The notes: generated from the sequence alone by a model not told the origin. DNA of 64,000 bases from JANXUR01 sp038229415 (GCA_038229415.1 JBBROM010000008.1:124001-188000); one strand, 5' to 3'; positions 52,534-61,710 are shown, numbered from the stretch's first letter. Made by a program: numbers and translations.

Positions 52534-53701
52534 TCATCCGACGAACATGAGAACTGTGGGCTTTCGGTTCATGCAATGAGCGGACTGCTTTCATAACCAC
52601 GGCATCCGGCACGCCGCGCATCACTTCACACGCACCGATTGCCGTCGGAATCACAAATCGCACCTGCCCGCCGCTGGTCTTCTTGTCACTTTGCAGGCGG
52701 CGCAGAATCACTTTCGCATCCGCATTCACAGGCGGTAATTTGCCCAAGCCCAGCACCACGTTGACGATCCGCTCGCATGACGCTGCATCGAGTTTGCCCA
52801 GTTGATGTGCGATATCCGCAATCGCAACGAGGCCCCAAGCGACGGCTTCTCCATGCAAGTAGCGGCGAAAGTTGCCTTCGGCTTCAAGTGCATGTCCGAT
52901 GGTGTGGCCGAGGTTCAAGTGCATACGCAGTCCGCTCTCGCGCTCATCCTGTGAAACCACCTCGGCCTTCAGCGCAACCGACTCTTCAACGATTCGTTCG
53001 ACCAGCGCAGGATCGCGGCGGAGGATCGCTTCACGATGCGTTTCAAACAGCTCGAACAGCGCGGGCTTGCCGATGATGCCGCACTTTACGGCCTCAAACA
53101 GTCCGGCGCAATACTCGCGTTCGGGCAAAGTGCGTAGCACGTCGGGATCAATCAGAACGACGCGTGGCTGATGAAACGCGCCCGCAAGATTTTTGCCTGC
53201 ACGCAAGTTCACGCCGGTCTTTCCGCCGACCGAAGCGTCAACCTGCGCCAGTAAGGTAGTTGGGATTTGCACCACGTCCACGCCGCGCATGTAAATCGCG
53301 GCAAGAAATCCGGCGCAGTCGCCGACGACGCCGCCGCCACAAGCGACGACGACTGCGGTGCGATCTGCACCCAGCGCAACCATCTGATCGGCAAGTTTTT
53401 CTACAGTCGACAGCCGTTTGTGCCGCTCGCCATCGGGCATCGTCAACACGTGGGTTGCAAAGCCAGCTCGCTTCAGCGAGCGTTGCAACTGCGTACCCCA
53501 GAGTTTCTGCACGGTCGGCGTGGTTACAACAAACAACGTGCGATCACCACCCGCCTTGTTTGCCTTCGCGCCGTGCGCGGACTTCACCGTAGGCGGTGCG
53601 GGGTACAACGCGCGCAACACTTCGCCGGCACCGCTCAGGATCCCGCGCTCCACCATCGCGTCATACGGGCGCAGCGTTACCGCTACTCGAATTCGCTTCA
53701 T
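52526..53701 (-). CDS. aroB: 3-dehydroquinate synthase
   Basis: A 391-residue NAD- and Zn-dependent enzyme of the shikimate pathway. The glycine-rich VACGGGVVGDCAGFLAAIYMRG, PTTLLAQVDASVGGKTGVN and the metal ligands in LNLGHTIGHALE are intact. A short insertion near the N-terminus (SAHGAKANKAGG) is not usual. ATG at 53701 is preferred to a GTG one codon upstream. Chorismate made by this pathway also feeds menaquinone, whose methyltransferase gene overlaps its 3' end. Confidence 0.95.
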   Translation of the reverse strand: MKRIRVAVTLRPYDAMVERGILSGAGEVLRALYPAPPTVKSAHGAKANKAGGDRTLFVVTTPTVQKLWGTQLQRSLKRAGFATHVLTMPDGERHKRLSTVEKLADQMVALGADRTAVVVACGGGVVGDCAGFLAAIYMRGVDVVQIPTTLLAQVDASVGGKTGVNLRAGKNLAGAFHQPRVVLIDPDVLRTLPEREYCAGLFEAVKCGIIGKPALFELFETHREAILRRDPALVERIVEESVALKAEVVSQDERESGLRMHLNLGHTIGHALEAEGNFRRYLHGEAVAWGLVAIADIAHQLGKLDAASCERIVNVVLGLGKLPPVNADAKVILRRLQSDKKTSGGQVRFVIPTAIGACEVMRGVPDAVVMKAVRSLHEPKAHSSHVRRMNG

Positions 53702-53842
53702 CACTCTCCATCATAAAGGCTGTATCGCCTGTACGCAGAACGTTCGAAACGACTGCGGTTCGCGCAGGTGCATTCCTGCACCATTCGCCGACGTGATAGC
53801 ATCAAAAGTTTTGTAGGTCTTAATAGTTTTGCTTTTCCTAAT

Positions 53843-55453
53843 ATGAAAAATTCCTCTGATCCCACCCGCAATGATTCTCCTGATTTTGTAGTCGTCGGTG
53901 CCGGTATTGCCGGGCTACGCGCCGCCGTTTCTCTCTCTGAAGCGGGAAGTGTGTTGGTGCTAGCCAAGCGCGAGGTGACTGAATCCAATACGCAATACGC
54001 ACAAGGCGGCATCGCCGCCGCACTGAGCGACGAAGACGAAGTCGGCCTGCACCTGCAGGATACGCTCGATGCGGGCGATGGTCTAGTGAACGAAGCTGCT
54101 GCGCGCGTGCTGGTGGAAGAAGGCCCTGACCGCATCGAGGAACTCATCCGCTGGGGCACCGAGTTCGACCGTGACGGCACCAAACTGTCTTTTACGCGCG
54201 AAGGCGCGCACAGCCGCAACCGAATCCTGCACGCGGATGGCGACTCTACCGGTCGCGAGTTGCAACGCGCGCTTTACGCCAAGGCGCGGACGCTAGCAAA
54301 CATTAGCGTGGCTGAATTTGAATTTTCCACCGACCTTTTGCTGGACTCCGGTCGGGTGGCTGGCGTCGCGGTGATCGCTGCCGGAAAAATTCAGCACATC
54401 CGCGCCAGCGCAGTGCTGCTGGCAACCGGAGGCATGGGCCAACTCTACCGCGACACCACCAACCCAGAAGTCGCTACAGGCGATGGTGTGGCCATGGCAT
54501 TTCGCGCCGGAGCCGAACTCAGCGACTTGGAGTTTATCCAATTTCATCCGACGGCGTTGTGCCTGGAAGGTGCACCGCATTTTTTGTTGAGTGAAGCCTT
54601 GCGCGGCGAAGGCGCATACCTGCGCAATACCGAGCGCCAGCGTTTTATGTCGGATTATCACGCGCTGGCCGAGCTCGCGCCGCGTGACGTCGTCGCGCGG
54701 GCCATCACGCGTGAACTTACGATCAGCAAGGCAGCAGCGCCGGTTGTGTATCTAGATCTGACGCACCTCGACGCCGAGCATCTGCGCAATCGCTTTCCAC
54801 GCATCTACTCGACGTGTCTGCAATACAAGATTCACATCACCTCCGACCTCATTCCAATCCGTCCAGCAGCGCATTATGCCATGGGTGGCGTACGGACTGA
54901 TCTCGACGGACTGACCTCGGTGCCCGGCCTTTATGCTGCGGGCGAGGCGGCCTGTACGGGTGTACATGGGGCCAATCGTCTGGCGAGCAATTCGCTGCTG
55001 GAAGGGCTAGTGTTCGGCGCGCGGGCGGGCGATGCGATGCGTGCTGAACTGCGCACCACATCGCGAAGTGTTTCGGCACCAGCCACGCCCAAGGTTTCGC
55101 ACCCAGACGACATTCAGAAGCAGCAGATAGACGCGACACTGCGCGAAATTCAAGAGCTGATGTGGCAGGAAGTTGGCATCGTACGCGATGGTGCCGGGCT
55201 GCAGCGGGCCATCATCGCGCTGGAAGAGATCGCCCCGCGGCTCGACGAAAGCAGTTCCCGCCGCGGTCTGCAAGTTCGTAACGTACTGGAAGCGGGAATG
55301 CTGGTGGCACAATCGGCGCTCGCGCGCGAAGAGAGTCGGGGCGCCCACTACCGCACCGACTTCCCTGCGCGCGACGACGCGCACTATCAGAAACACTCGG
55401 TTGTGCATCCAGGCGTGAGCTACGAAGAACCCAGCATCAGCTTTCAGGACTGA
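53843..55453 (+). CDS. nadB: L-aspartate oxidase
   Basis: A 536-residue FAD enzyme that starts NAD synthesis by oxidising aspartate to iminoaspartate. The FAD motif VVGAGIAGLRAA, then TQYAQGGIAAA, the active-site HPTALCLEG, and the SNSLLEGLVFGARA C-terminal FAD segment match NadB. The catalytic Arg region PIRPAAHYAMGGV is present. The frame opens upstream at 53768, but the ATG at 53843 is the normal length; no clear ribosome site precedes it. nadA and nadC are not in the window. Confidence 0.95.
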   Translation: MKNSSDPTRNDSPDFVVVGAGIAGLRAAVSLSEAGSVLVLAKREVTESNTQYAQGGIAAALSDEDEVGLHLQDTLDAGDGLVNEAAARVLVEEGPDRIEELIRWGTEFDRDGTKLSFTREGAHSRNRILHADGDSTGRELQRALYAKARTLANISVAEFEFSTDLLLDSGRVAGVAVIAAGKIQHIRASAVLLATGGMGQLYRDTTNPEVATGDGVAMAFRAGAELSDLEFIQFHPTALCLEGAPHFLLSEALRGEGAYLRNTERQRFMSDYHALAELAPRDVVARAITRELTISKAAAPVVYLDLTHLDAEHLRNRFPRIYSTCLQYKIHITSDLIPIRPAAHYAMGGVRTDLDGLTSVPGLYAAGEAACTGVHGANRLASNSLLEGLVFGARAGDAMRAELRTTSRSVSAPATPKVSHPDDIQKQQIDATLREIQELMWQEVGIVRDGAGLQRAIIALEEIAPRLDESSSRRGLQVRNVLEAGMLVAQSALAREESRGAHYRTDFPARDDAHYQKHSVVHPGVSYEEPSISFQD

Positions 55454-55469
55454 CGGCGACAGGTTAGTG

Positions 55470-56396
55470 CTAGGCGACTTTCTTCTTTGGAAACATCAGA
55501 CTTGCGCCAATCGCAATGCCCAGCACGGACACCACCACCACCAGCGCCCACAGCGTAGGAATCTCGTAGTATCCCGACGCCAGCATTTTGGCCCCGATGA
55601 ACATCAGCACCACGGCCAGTCCGTAGTTCAGATAGTGGAAGGCGTCCATGAGGCCAGCCAGCGCGAAGTACATGGCGCGCAGGCCAAGGATGGCGAACAC
55701 ATTCGACGTGTAGACGATAAAGCCGTCGCGCGTAATGGCGAGGATAGCGGGAATGGAATCGGTGGCGAAGATTACGTCAGTCGTCTCCACCATAATCAGA
55801 GTGATGAGCAGCGGGGTGGCGTACAAACCGCCGCGATGCCCAGCGCTTTTGCGTACCAAGAATCTCTCGCCGTGGAATTCTTTGGTAACGGGTAGCAGCT
55901 TGCGCACCAGCCGCAATACAAAATTCTTTTCGGGCTCAATCTCTTTTTCTTCTTCGCGGAACAGCCGCATTCCGATGAACACCAGAAACGCGCCAAAAAT
56001 ATAGATAAGAAAGTGGAAGCGCTGAATCAGGGCCACGCCAGCCGAAATAAAAATGCCGCGCATCACCAGCGCACCCAGAATCCCCCAGAAAAGCACACTG
56101 CGCTGGCTGCCCGCTGGAACCTGGAAGTAGCGGAATATCAGCAGAAAGACGAAGAGATTGTCTACGCTGAGCGCGAGTTCGACGAGATAGCCGGTGGTGA
56201 ACTCCAGCGCCGCCTGATGCCCGCGTTGGGTGTAGATAAATGCGGCGAATGCCGCCGCCAGCACCACCCAAATCGCGCTCCACAGCAGAGCCTCACGAAA
56301 CTTCATGGCGCGATGCCGCCGCTGGACCACCACCAGGTCCACCACCAGCATCCCCGCGACAAAAATGTGAAAGCCAATCCAGAAGCTAAGCGGCAA
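55470..56396 (-). CDS. TerC/Alx family membrane protein
   Basis: A 308-residue integral membrane protein of around nine helices. It shows ALSVDNLFVFLLIF (the conserved Asp of the TerC ion site), MVETTDVIFATDSIPA and FAILGLRAMYFALAG, all typical. Homologues act in manganese export or metal and pH response. The TTG start at 56396 has AGGAG four bases upstream. Confidence 0.92.
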   Translation of the reverse strand: MPLSFWIGFHIFVAGMLVVDLVVVQRRHRAMKFREALLWSAIWVVLAAAFAAFIYTQRGHQAALEFTTGYLVELALSVDNLFVFLLIFRYFQVPAGSQRSVLFWGILGALVMRGIFISAGVALIQRFHFLIYIFGAFLVFIGMRLFREEEKEIEPEKNFVLRLVRKLLPVTKEFHGERFLVRKSAGHRGGLYATPLLITLIMVETTDVIFATDSIPAILAITRDGFIVYTSNVFAILGLRAMYFALAGLMDAFHYLNYGLAVVLMFIGAKMLASGYYEIPTLWALVVVVSVLGIAIGASLMFPKKKVA

Positions 56397-56712
56397 AGTG
56401 CTCCTTTTTCTCGTCTGTAGTCTGCGCTAAGCAAGTTGCAGCCAGCAGCAGGGTCATCGCGGATAGAGCAACGATTTCACGCGGTGATTTCAGGCGTTGC
56501 TCCAGAATGTTCTATTAGAAATCACGGGAGAGAAAAGCGGAAGCGCTGCACTGATCGAGAAACGTGTGCGATCGTCGGGACCGGAACTGCGAAGCCGAGG
56601 TGGGCAAGTGGGCAGGATCGGGGTTCTTCGACTGCGCGGAGCGATTCGCGTTGCGAATCGCTCCGCGCCGCTCAGGATGACACGCAAAAATTTAGCGGAC
56701 ACAAGATGACGT
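56397..56712. other. Gene-free region with REP-like hairpin
   Basis: About 316 bases between terC and the tandem mini-membrane genes. It contains a 15-base-pair palindrome (annotated separately) flanked by TTCTTCGACTG and GCTCAGGATGACA. Open frames here cross both strands with no start signals, so I do not call a gene. Confidence 0.55.
56635..56667. repeat. REP-like palindromic hairpin
   Basis: Perfect 15-base arms CGCGGAGCGATTCGC and its complement with a 3-base loop GTT. The flanks TTCTTCGACTG and CGCTCAGGATGACA are of a kind seen repeated in many acidobacterial genomes. Only one copy is visible in this window. Confidence 0.6.
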
Positions 56713-56994
56713 TTAACGGGCGAAGAAGCGCGATAGCCACAGTGCGGCGCAAGCCAGAAAAAGTGCGCTGCCGATCCAGAGCAGCACTTTAGCCGCGAGT
56801 CGCTTCTTGCTGTCGGGAAATTGCTCTTGGTGTGCTGCGGCCACGCGGCGGGCGAAGTCGAAGTCCTTGAATCCGCGACGCTCACCGACAACATCGGCCA
56901 CATCCTGGCGGATGAGCAATTGCAGCAATATGAACCCGAAGAACAGCAGGTCACTTGCGATGAAGAGGATGGCGATGACACTAGTGCGGGTCAT
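56713..56994 (-). CDS. Small two-helix membrane protein, copy 2
   Basis: A 93-residue protein. Hydrophobic segments lie near residues 5-28 and at the C-terminus (WIGSALFLACAALWLSRF), with a roughly 40-residue cytoplasmic middle containing DFDFARRV, HQEQFPDSKKR. It is paralogous to the gene just upstream: both have the core DFDF-[AS]-RR then H-x-E-x-FP-x-S-[RK]-KR. Function unknown. ATG at 56994, six bases past the previous stop. Confidence 0.75.
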   Translation of the reverse strand: MTRTSVIAILFIASDLLFFGFILLQLLIRQDVADVVGERRGFKDFDFARRVAAAHQEQFPDSKKRLAAKVLLWIGSALFLACAALWLSRFFAR

Positions 56995-57000
56995 GTGTGC

Positions 57001-57270
57001 CTAATCACGATGAAGCGCAAGGAAAAAAGAACTCACCAGCACGAGCACGCCCCCAAAGATAAGAACACCAGACCAGAAGCGCTTGCGGCTGTTCGGAAAG
57101 CGTTCACGGTGCAGTCGCTTCATCCGACGTGAAAAGTCAAAATCGAAGATGCTCTTGCGGTCAGATGAAGCAACACCTAGATCGACCAACGTTGATAGAC
57201 GCAGGAGGTTGCCAATGAATAAACCGACCACCCCCGAAACTACCATCACGGCCAAAGGCAGATTGGGCAC
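57001..57270 (-). CDS. Small two-helix membrane protein, copy 1
   Basis: An 89-residue protein with a helix at about residues 5-26 (LAVMVVSGVVGLFIG), a basic cytoplasmic segment FDFDFSRRMKRLHRERFPNSRKR, and a C-terminal helix (GVLIFGGVLVLVSSFFLAL). It is a paralogue of the downstream gene with the same core. GTG start, supported by GGAG five bases upstream and by close spacing (8 bases) to the peptidase stop. No known family recognised. The basic core may bind lipid headgroups or a partner protein. Confidence 0.75.
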   Translation of the reverse strand: MPNLPLAVMVVSGVVGLFIGNLLRLSTLVDLGVASSDRKSIFDFDFSRRMKRLHRERFPNSRKRFWSGVLIFGGVLVLVSSFFLALHRD

Positions 57271-57278
57271 TAAATCTC

Positions 57279-58445
57279 CTACCGGCGATCCAGCATCTTC
57301 ACTGTTTCCAGCGTGGTGCTGCCTACGATCTCCAGGCTTTTTGCGCTTAGCTTGTCTACCGTGTCTTGTGTGGTGTGCCAGTAGACGTTGTTGTAACCGT
57401 ACTGGAAGTCAATCAGGTCGGCGACGGGCACTCCCAATTTGGCGAACGGAATGTGGTCGTCCTCGACGGCACTCTGGGTGGCGAAGAAGTACGACTTGTA
57501 TGTAAGCCGATCCGCAGCTTGTCCCACCAAGTCTTCCAACCACGGCGTTGAATTCCCATCGCGTAGCACACCCAAGTCAGCGTCGCCGATCATGTCCAGC
57601 AGCAGGAACGCCTTCATCCGCTTGATAGTGCCATCTTTTGTCCACGCCTCGGCCAAGTGGCGCACCCCGTACAGGCTGTCGTCGTCGGTCCAGGCAATCT
57701 TGTCGTCCTGAATCGCCTCTTCGCCGTCATCCCACATCAGCCACACGCTGTAGCCCGGGCGCTTAACGTTGTTAAGATGACGAACTCGCCCGGCAAAGTC
57801 TACCTTGCCTGGCACCGAGTCAAGCTCGCCTTGCAAGTGATGCGCCAGCTCCAGCAGCAGCGCGCTGGTGCAAGCACCATCGTTCGCGCCGACATAATTC
57901 GTCTTGCGCAGCGGATAGTTGGTGTCGTAATGGCTGGCAATCACGATCACGCCGTCACGCGTGCCCGGGAACTTGGCGATGAAGTTTCGCATAGGCAACG
58001 GACCCACCGGCGTTTGCGCGGTAAACGCATCCTCCTCCACCTGGCCATCCGCCACTATCGCCTTGATGCGCATCCGGAGGTAATCCTCGACCTTCTTGTG
58101 CGCCGGACTACCCGGCCAGCGCGGCCCAAATGCCACGATCTGCCGGGTGTATTGCATCGCCCGCTCACCGTTTACGTGGATCGGCGGAGGAGGATTCTTA
58201 TCCGTCGCCAAGTTGATGGGTGGAGCAGGTAGTTGCGCTGTGGCCCCGGTTAATTCAGAACGCTGTTCGGGAGTTAGCTGTTGCGCCGCGGGCTGACTGG
58301 GTTTCGCCTGGCTGCATGCCGCGAGAGTTGCTGTCAGCACTGTCACCAGAACAAGCTTCGCCGAAGTTGCCGCTGGGCGGCTTCCGAAAAACAGGGCAGC
58401 GAATGCTTCGCTGCCCTTCCTAAGTGTTTGCCTAAGTTGGATCAC
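57279..58445 (-). CDS. M28 family lipoprotein, glutaminyl cyclase-like
   Basis: A 388-residue outer lipoprotein. The signal ends in a lipobox LAAC with Cys44. The M28 domain has SHYDT, VGANDGAC, the DGEEA catalytic pair and a GDADLG segment, the layout of glutaminyl-peptide cyclotransferase-like peptidases. It may cyclise N-terminal Gln or act as an aminopeptidase. GTG start at 58445 overlaps the tatC stop as GTGA. It contains Gln-rich QPAAQQLTPEQ after the lipid anchor. Confidence 0.88.
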   Translation of the reverse strand: MIQLRQTLRKGSEAFAALFFGSRPAATSAKLVLVTVLTATLAACSQAKPSQPAAQQLTPEQRSELTGATAQLPAPPINLATDKNPPPPIHVNGERAMQYTRQIVAFGPRWPGSPAHKKVEDYLRMRIKAIVADGQVEEDAFTAQTPVGPLPMRNFIAKFPGTRDGVIVIASHYDTNYPLRKTNYVGANDGACTSALLLELAHHLQGELDSVPGKVDFAGRVRHLNNVKRPGYSVWLMWDDGEEAIQDDKIAWTDDDSLYGVRHLAEAWTKDGTIKRMKAFLLLDMIGDADLGVLRDGNSTPWLEDLVGQAADRLTYKSYFFATQSAVEDDHIPFAKLGVPVADLIDFQYGYNNVYWHTTQDTVDKLSAKSLEIVGSTTLETVKMLDRR

Positions 58446-59251
58446 TTCCCTGCCGCCTTGTCTGCGGCCTTTGCAGCCCGCTTTTTACGCTGCTTAGGAT
58501 GTACCAGGAACGCCACCAGAATGCTGATCATGTACAGCACCACCATGGGCGCGGCAAACATGCACATGTTCATGATGTCCGTGGTTGGAGTCACAATGCC
58601 TGCGATAGCGAAGATGGCCAGAATTGCATAGCGCAGAGTACGCCACATAAATCCGGCGTTGACGATGCCAAACAGCGCCAGAAAGAACACCAGAATCGGC
58701 ATCTCAAAAATAATGCCCAGCCCGATGATGATAGCCATGAACAGCTCGGAATATTTCTCTACCGTGATCATCTGCTGGAACTGCGATCCGGTATCAATCA
58801 GGAAGTTCATCGAAGCCGGAAAGACCAGAAAGTAGGCAAACGCGCCACCCGCCACAAATAGGCCCACGGTGCTGAACATGAACGGCAGCACCAGCTTGCG
58901 CTCACTGGGATAAAGCGCTGGCGAAATGTACAGCCAAAGTTGATACAACACGAACGGCGAGGCCAAAAAGATTCCTGCCACCAGCCCGACGTGGATGTAG
59001 GTATTGAAGGCGTCGGTTGGGCTCAACACCACGAGTTTTTCAGGCAGGCCGTGGTTGCGTAGTGCAGCCGCGATCGGGCGCTGCATCAAGTCCACAAAAT
59101 ACGAGGAGTAAAACCAGCAACCAAGAAAGGCGACGATGATCGAAACGAACGAGTAAATGATGCGCCGCCGCAGTTCCTCCAGGTGTTCCAGAAAACTCAT
59201 GGCGGGCAGTTCAGAACCTTCGTCAGCATTGCGCGAGAAAAATTTAGGCAT
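58442..59251 (-). CDS. tatC: Twin-arginine translocase subunit TatC
   Basis: A 269-residue membrane protein of six helices, the signal-recognising core of the Tat system that exports folded proteins. The N-terminus SFLEHLEELRRR is the conserved TatC opening with its Glu residue; SPFVLYQLWLYISPALYPSERK is the typical second-loop motif. A lysine-rich C-terminal tail is present. The frame opens further upstream, but the ATG at 59251, overlapping the tatA/B stop by eight bases, is the proper start. Confidence 0.95.
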   Translation of the reverse strand: MPKFFSRNADEGSELPAMSFLEHLEELRRRIIYSFVSIIVAFLGCWFYSSYFVDLMQRPIAAALRNHGLPEKLVVLSPTDAFNTYIHVGLVAGIFLASPFVLYQLWLYISPALYPSERKLVLPFMFSTVGLFVAGGAFAYFLVFPASMNFLIDTGSQFQQMITVEKYSELFMAIIIGLGIIFEMPILVFFLALFGIVNAGFMWRTLRYAILAIFAIAGIVTPTTDIMNMCMFAAPMVVLYMISILVAFLVHPKQRKKRAAKAADKAAGK

Positions 59252-59714
59252 CGGCACCTTTGGGGACAGTGACAACTTCTGCGTGATGGGGTGCAGGCTC
59301 GGTGGCGGGGGCAGGTTCAGCAGCAGATTCGGTAACCGGTTCACCTGCAGGCAGGGCGGGAGCGTGTTCTTCGGCTGCCGTTGTCGCTACGGGGGTTGCC
59401 TCGATAACGGTTTCCCGAGCATGGGCATCCATGCGTGACTGCTCAGGCGAAATCGCCTCGTTCAGCATGGCCTGACCGCGGGCCACGATACTCTGCATCG
59501 GGTTGCGGATAGATTCGATGGTTTCGCCCAGCCGGGTCTCTTCGTCCAGTTTGGCCACTTCGGCCTCTAGCGTGGACTTGAACTCGTTGCTGGCCGACTT
59601 GAAGTCGTTCATCGCCTTGGCCAGCGTTCGTCCAATTTCGGGCAGCTTCTTGGGCCCAAACAGCAGCAGGGCCAGCACAAAAATAAATATGAGTTCGCCT
59701 ATCCCTAGTTCCAT
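59244..59714 (-). CDS. tatA: Twin-arginine translocase subunit TatA/TatB
   Basis: A 156-residue protein. A single N-terminal helix (GIGELIFIFVLALLLF) is followed by GPKKLPEIGRTL, the TatA/B hinge, and an amphipathic helix; the rest is an acidic and Ala/Pro-rich tail. TatB-like by length (tails of this size are common), TatA-like by motif; both roles are possible with one such protein plus TatC. ATG at 59714 is chosen, as further upstream sequence is out of family. It begins the tat-M28-mini-membrane operon. Confidence 0.92.
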   Translation of the reverse strand: MELGIGELIFIFVLALLLFGPKKLPEIGRTLAKAMNDFKSASNEFKSTLEAEVAKLDEETRLGETIESIRNPMQSIVARGQAMLNEAISPEQSRMDAHARETVIEATPVATTAAEEHAPALPAGEPVTESAAEPAPATEPAPHHAEVVTVPKGADA

Positions 59715-59861
59715 CCAACGATTATATCGCCGGATTGTGCCCTGCGAACCCCACTTTCGGGCAGGTGGATAACCGAAGTCCCAATCTCTGCGTCTAATGG
59801 ACATGCTTTTAGGGCAAGGCCCTAGTAGGGCCGACCGGGCCGGGAGGGCTATCAATCCCGT

Positions 59862-59870
59862 GCTATACTC
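59862..59870 (+). promoter_or_regulatory. Extended -10 element upstream of ctpA
   Basis: TGcTATACT, with no -35 hexamer at 17 bases but an extended TG. It predicts a leader of about 50 bases; AAGGA sits about nine bases before the ATG. Confidence 0.45.
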
Positions 59871-59927
59871 CGGTTAATTGTCGCGCAAATGCTTCGCCAG
59901 ATTTAGGGCTGATAAGGACAAGATTTC

Positions 59928-61529
59928 ATGGCGCGTTCCATTCGCAGTTTCCTCCTCGTAGTCGGCTTTCTCACCCTCTGTGGAACCATTGGCGTACTTT
60001 CGGCGCAGCGGCTTGGCCCCGAGTCGGTGGACGTCAACGAGGGCAGCCTCCGCGACAATCTGAAGCAATTTTCGCAGGTGTACGACCTCGTCGAACAGAA
60101 CAACGCCGACCCGGTCAGCGCCGACAAAGCCGTCTATCAGGGTGCTATCCCAGGCATGTTGCACGTGCTCGACCCGCACTCGAATTTCTTTGATCCCAAG
60201 TCGTTTGGCCTGATGCGTGAAGAGCAGCGCGGTAAGTACTACGGCGTCGGTATGACGGTCGGCCCACGCAATAACAAGGTCATTGTCATCGCTCCCTTCG
60301 TAGGCACTCCAGCCTACAAGGCTGGCATCCGTCCCGGCGACATTATCTCCGCCGTAGACGGCAAGTCCACCGACAACATGACCACGGGCGAAGTCGCTGA
60401 CATGCTCAAGGGCGCTCGCGGTACCCCGGTCAAGATTACGATTCTGCGCGAAGGCGCGGATAAGCCCATTGTGTTCGACATTATTCGCGACGAGATTCCG
60501 CGCCATAGTGTGGATATCCACTTCAACATTCGTCCTGGCATCGGGTACATGCACGTCTCAAGCTTTGGCGAGACCACCGAAGATGAAGTGCAAGCATCAC
60601 TGGATGAGTTCGGCGACCTCAAGGGCTTGATTCTCGACTTGCGTGGTAATCCAGGCGGACTGCTAAACGCAGCCGTCGGCGTAGCGGACAAGTTCCTGCA
60701 CAAGGGGCAGGTCGTGGTTTCCCATCACGGACGCTCATCGCCAGATCGCCGCTACTACGCGACCCACGGCAATGATGGCAAGGACTACCCCATCGTGGTG
60801 TTGGTCAACCGGGGCAGCGCTTCGGCTGCGGAGATTCTTTCCGGGGCTTTGCAGGATCATGATCGCGGCTTGATCATCGGCGAGACGACCTTCGGCAAGG
60901 GCTTGGTACAGACCGTGTACCAGCTCTCCGAAAATACTGGCCTTGCCCTGACCACCGCCCGCTACTACACGCCCAGCGGACGCCTGATTCAGCGCGACTA
61001 CAGCAACGTTTCGCTCTACGACTACTACACCCAACGCCAGGATGAGAACGCTTCCAAAGCTGACCGCGAGGTCAAGCTGACGGATGGCGGTCGCACCGTC
61101 TACGGCGGTGGCGGCATCAATCCTGATATCAAGCTGGATCCACAGAAGTCCACCAAGTTTGAAGACACGCTGGTGCAGCATTATGCGCTATTCAACTTCG
61201 CGAAGCATTACTCGCTGACTCACCATGTCACGAAGGATTCCGAGGTGGAGGAGCCGGTTTTGCAGGACTTCCGCCGCTTCCTTGACACGGAAAAGATTAC
61301 CTACACCGAAGCCGAGGTGCTGGAAGCCCACGATTGGCTCAAGGCGCAAATTCGTGCAGAGCTATTCACCGACGCCTTTGGTCAGGAAGAGGGCCTACGG
61401 GTACGCGCCGAAACCGACAACGAGATCCAGAAGGCGCTCGACCTGCTTCCCAAAGCGCAGGAGTTAAGCGAGGGCGCCAAGAAAGTGGTAGCCGAACGCA
61501 ACGCTCAGAGCCCCTCTTTGCAGCGTTGA
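59928..61529 (+). CDS. ctpA: Carboxy-terminal processing protease (S41)
   Basis: A 533-residue periplasmic protease. A signal or anchor helix (FLLVVGFLTLCGTIGVLSA) starts the protein; the PDZ domain is at about 95-180 (YYGVGMTVGPRN, AGIRPGDIISAVDG); the catalytic part has RGSASAAEILSGAL with the serine and GETTFGKGLVQ with the lysine. A C-terminal helical extension of about 130 residues ends the protein. CtpA/Prc enzymes trim periplasmic proteins and peptidoglycan hydrolases. Confidence 0.95.
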   Translation: MARSIRSFLLVVGFLTLCGTIGVLSAQRLGPESVDVNEGSLRDNLKQFSQVYDLVEQNNADPVSADKAVYQGAIPGMLHVLDPHSNFFDPKSFGLMREEQRGKYYGVGMTVGPRNNKVIVIAPFVGTPAYKAGIRPGDIISAVDGKSTDNMTTGEVADMLKGARGTPVKITILREGADKPIVFDIIRDEIPRHSVDIHFNIRPGIGYMHVSSFGETTEDEVQASLDEFGDLKGLILDLRGNPGGLLNAAVGVADKFLHKGQVVVSHHGRSSPDRRYYATHGNDGKDYPIVVLVNRGSASAAEILSGALQDHDRGLIIGETTFGKGLVQTVYQLSENTGLALTTARYYTPSGRLIQRDYSNVSLYDYYTQRQDENASKADREVKLTDGGRTVYGGGGINPDIKLDPQKSTKFEDTLVQHYALFNFAKHYSLTHHVTKDSEVEEPVLQDFRRFLDTEKITYTEAEVLEAHDWLKAQIRAELFTDAFGQEEGLRVRAETDNEIQKALDLLPKAQELSEGAKKVVAERNAQSPSLQR

Positions 61530-61561
61530 ATGTTGATTACTTTCGTTTGCGTTAAATTTCG

Positions 61562-61590
61562 ATGGGGGCAGGCAGTGCCCGCCCCCATTT
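61562..61590 (+). terminator. Probable terminator after ctpA
   Basis: ATGGGGGC pairs with GCCCCCAT, and inner bases GGC/GCC pair too, with one mismatch. A short TTT follows. Location just past the ctpA stop fits, though the T run is weak. Confidence 0.55.
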
Positions 61591-61710
61591 ATCTGCCCAA
61601 CGCATCCGTCGTTGACCCAGCCCCTCTCTGCATGAAAGAATTTCATTAACTCAGGGTACGCTGTTCCTAGCCCTGTCGCGAATCGTCCGCACCAGTCTAA
61701 GCGGCACAAC

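Noticed and set aside
56490..56981. Minus-strand frame of 163 codons upstream of the mini-membrane genes
   Set aside because: Crosses the palindrome and the coding region of copy 2 in a different frame, Ser/Arg-rich, no start signal.
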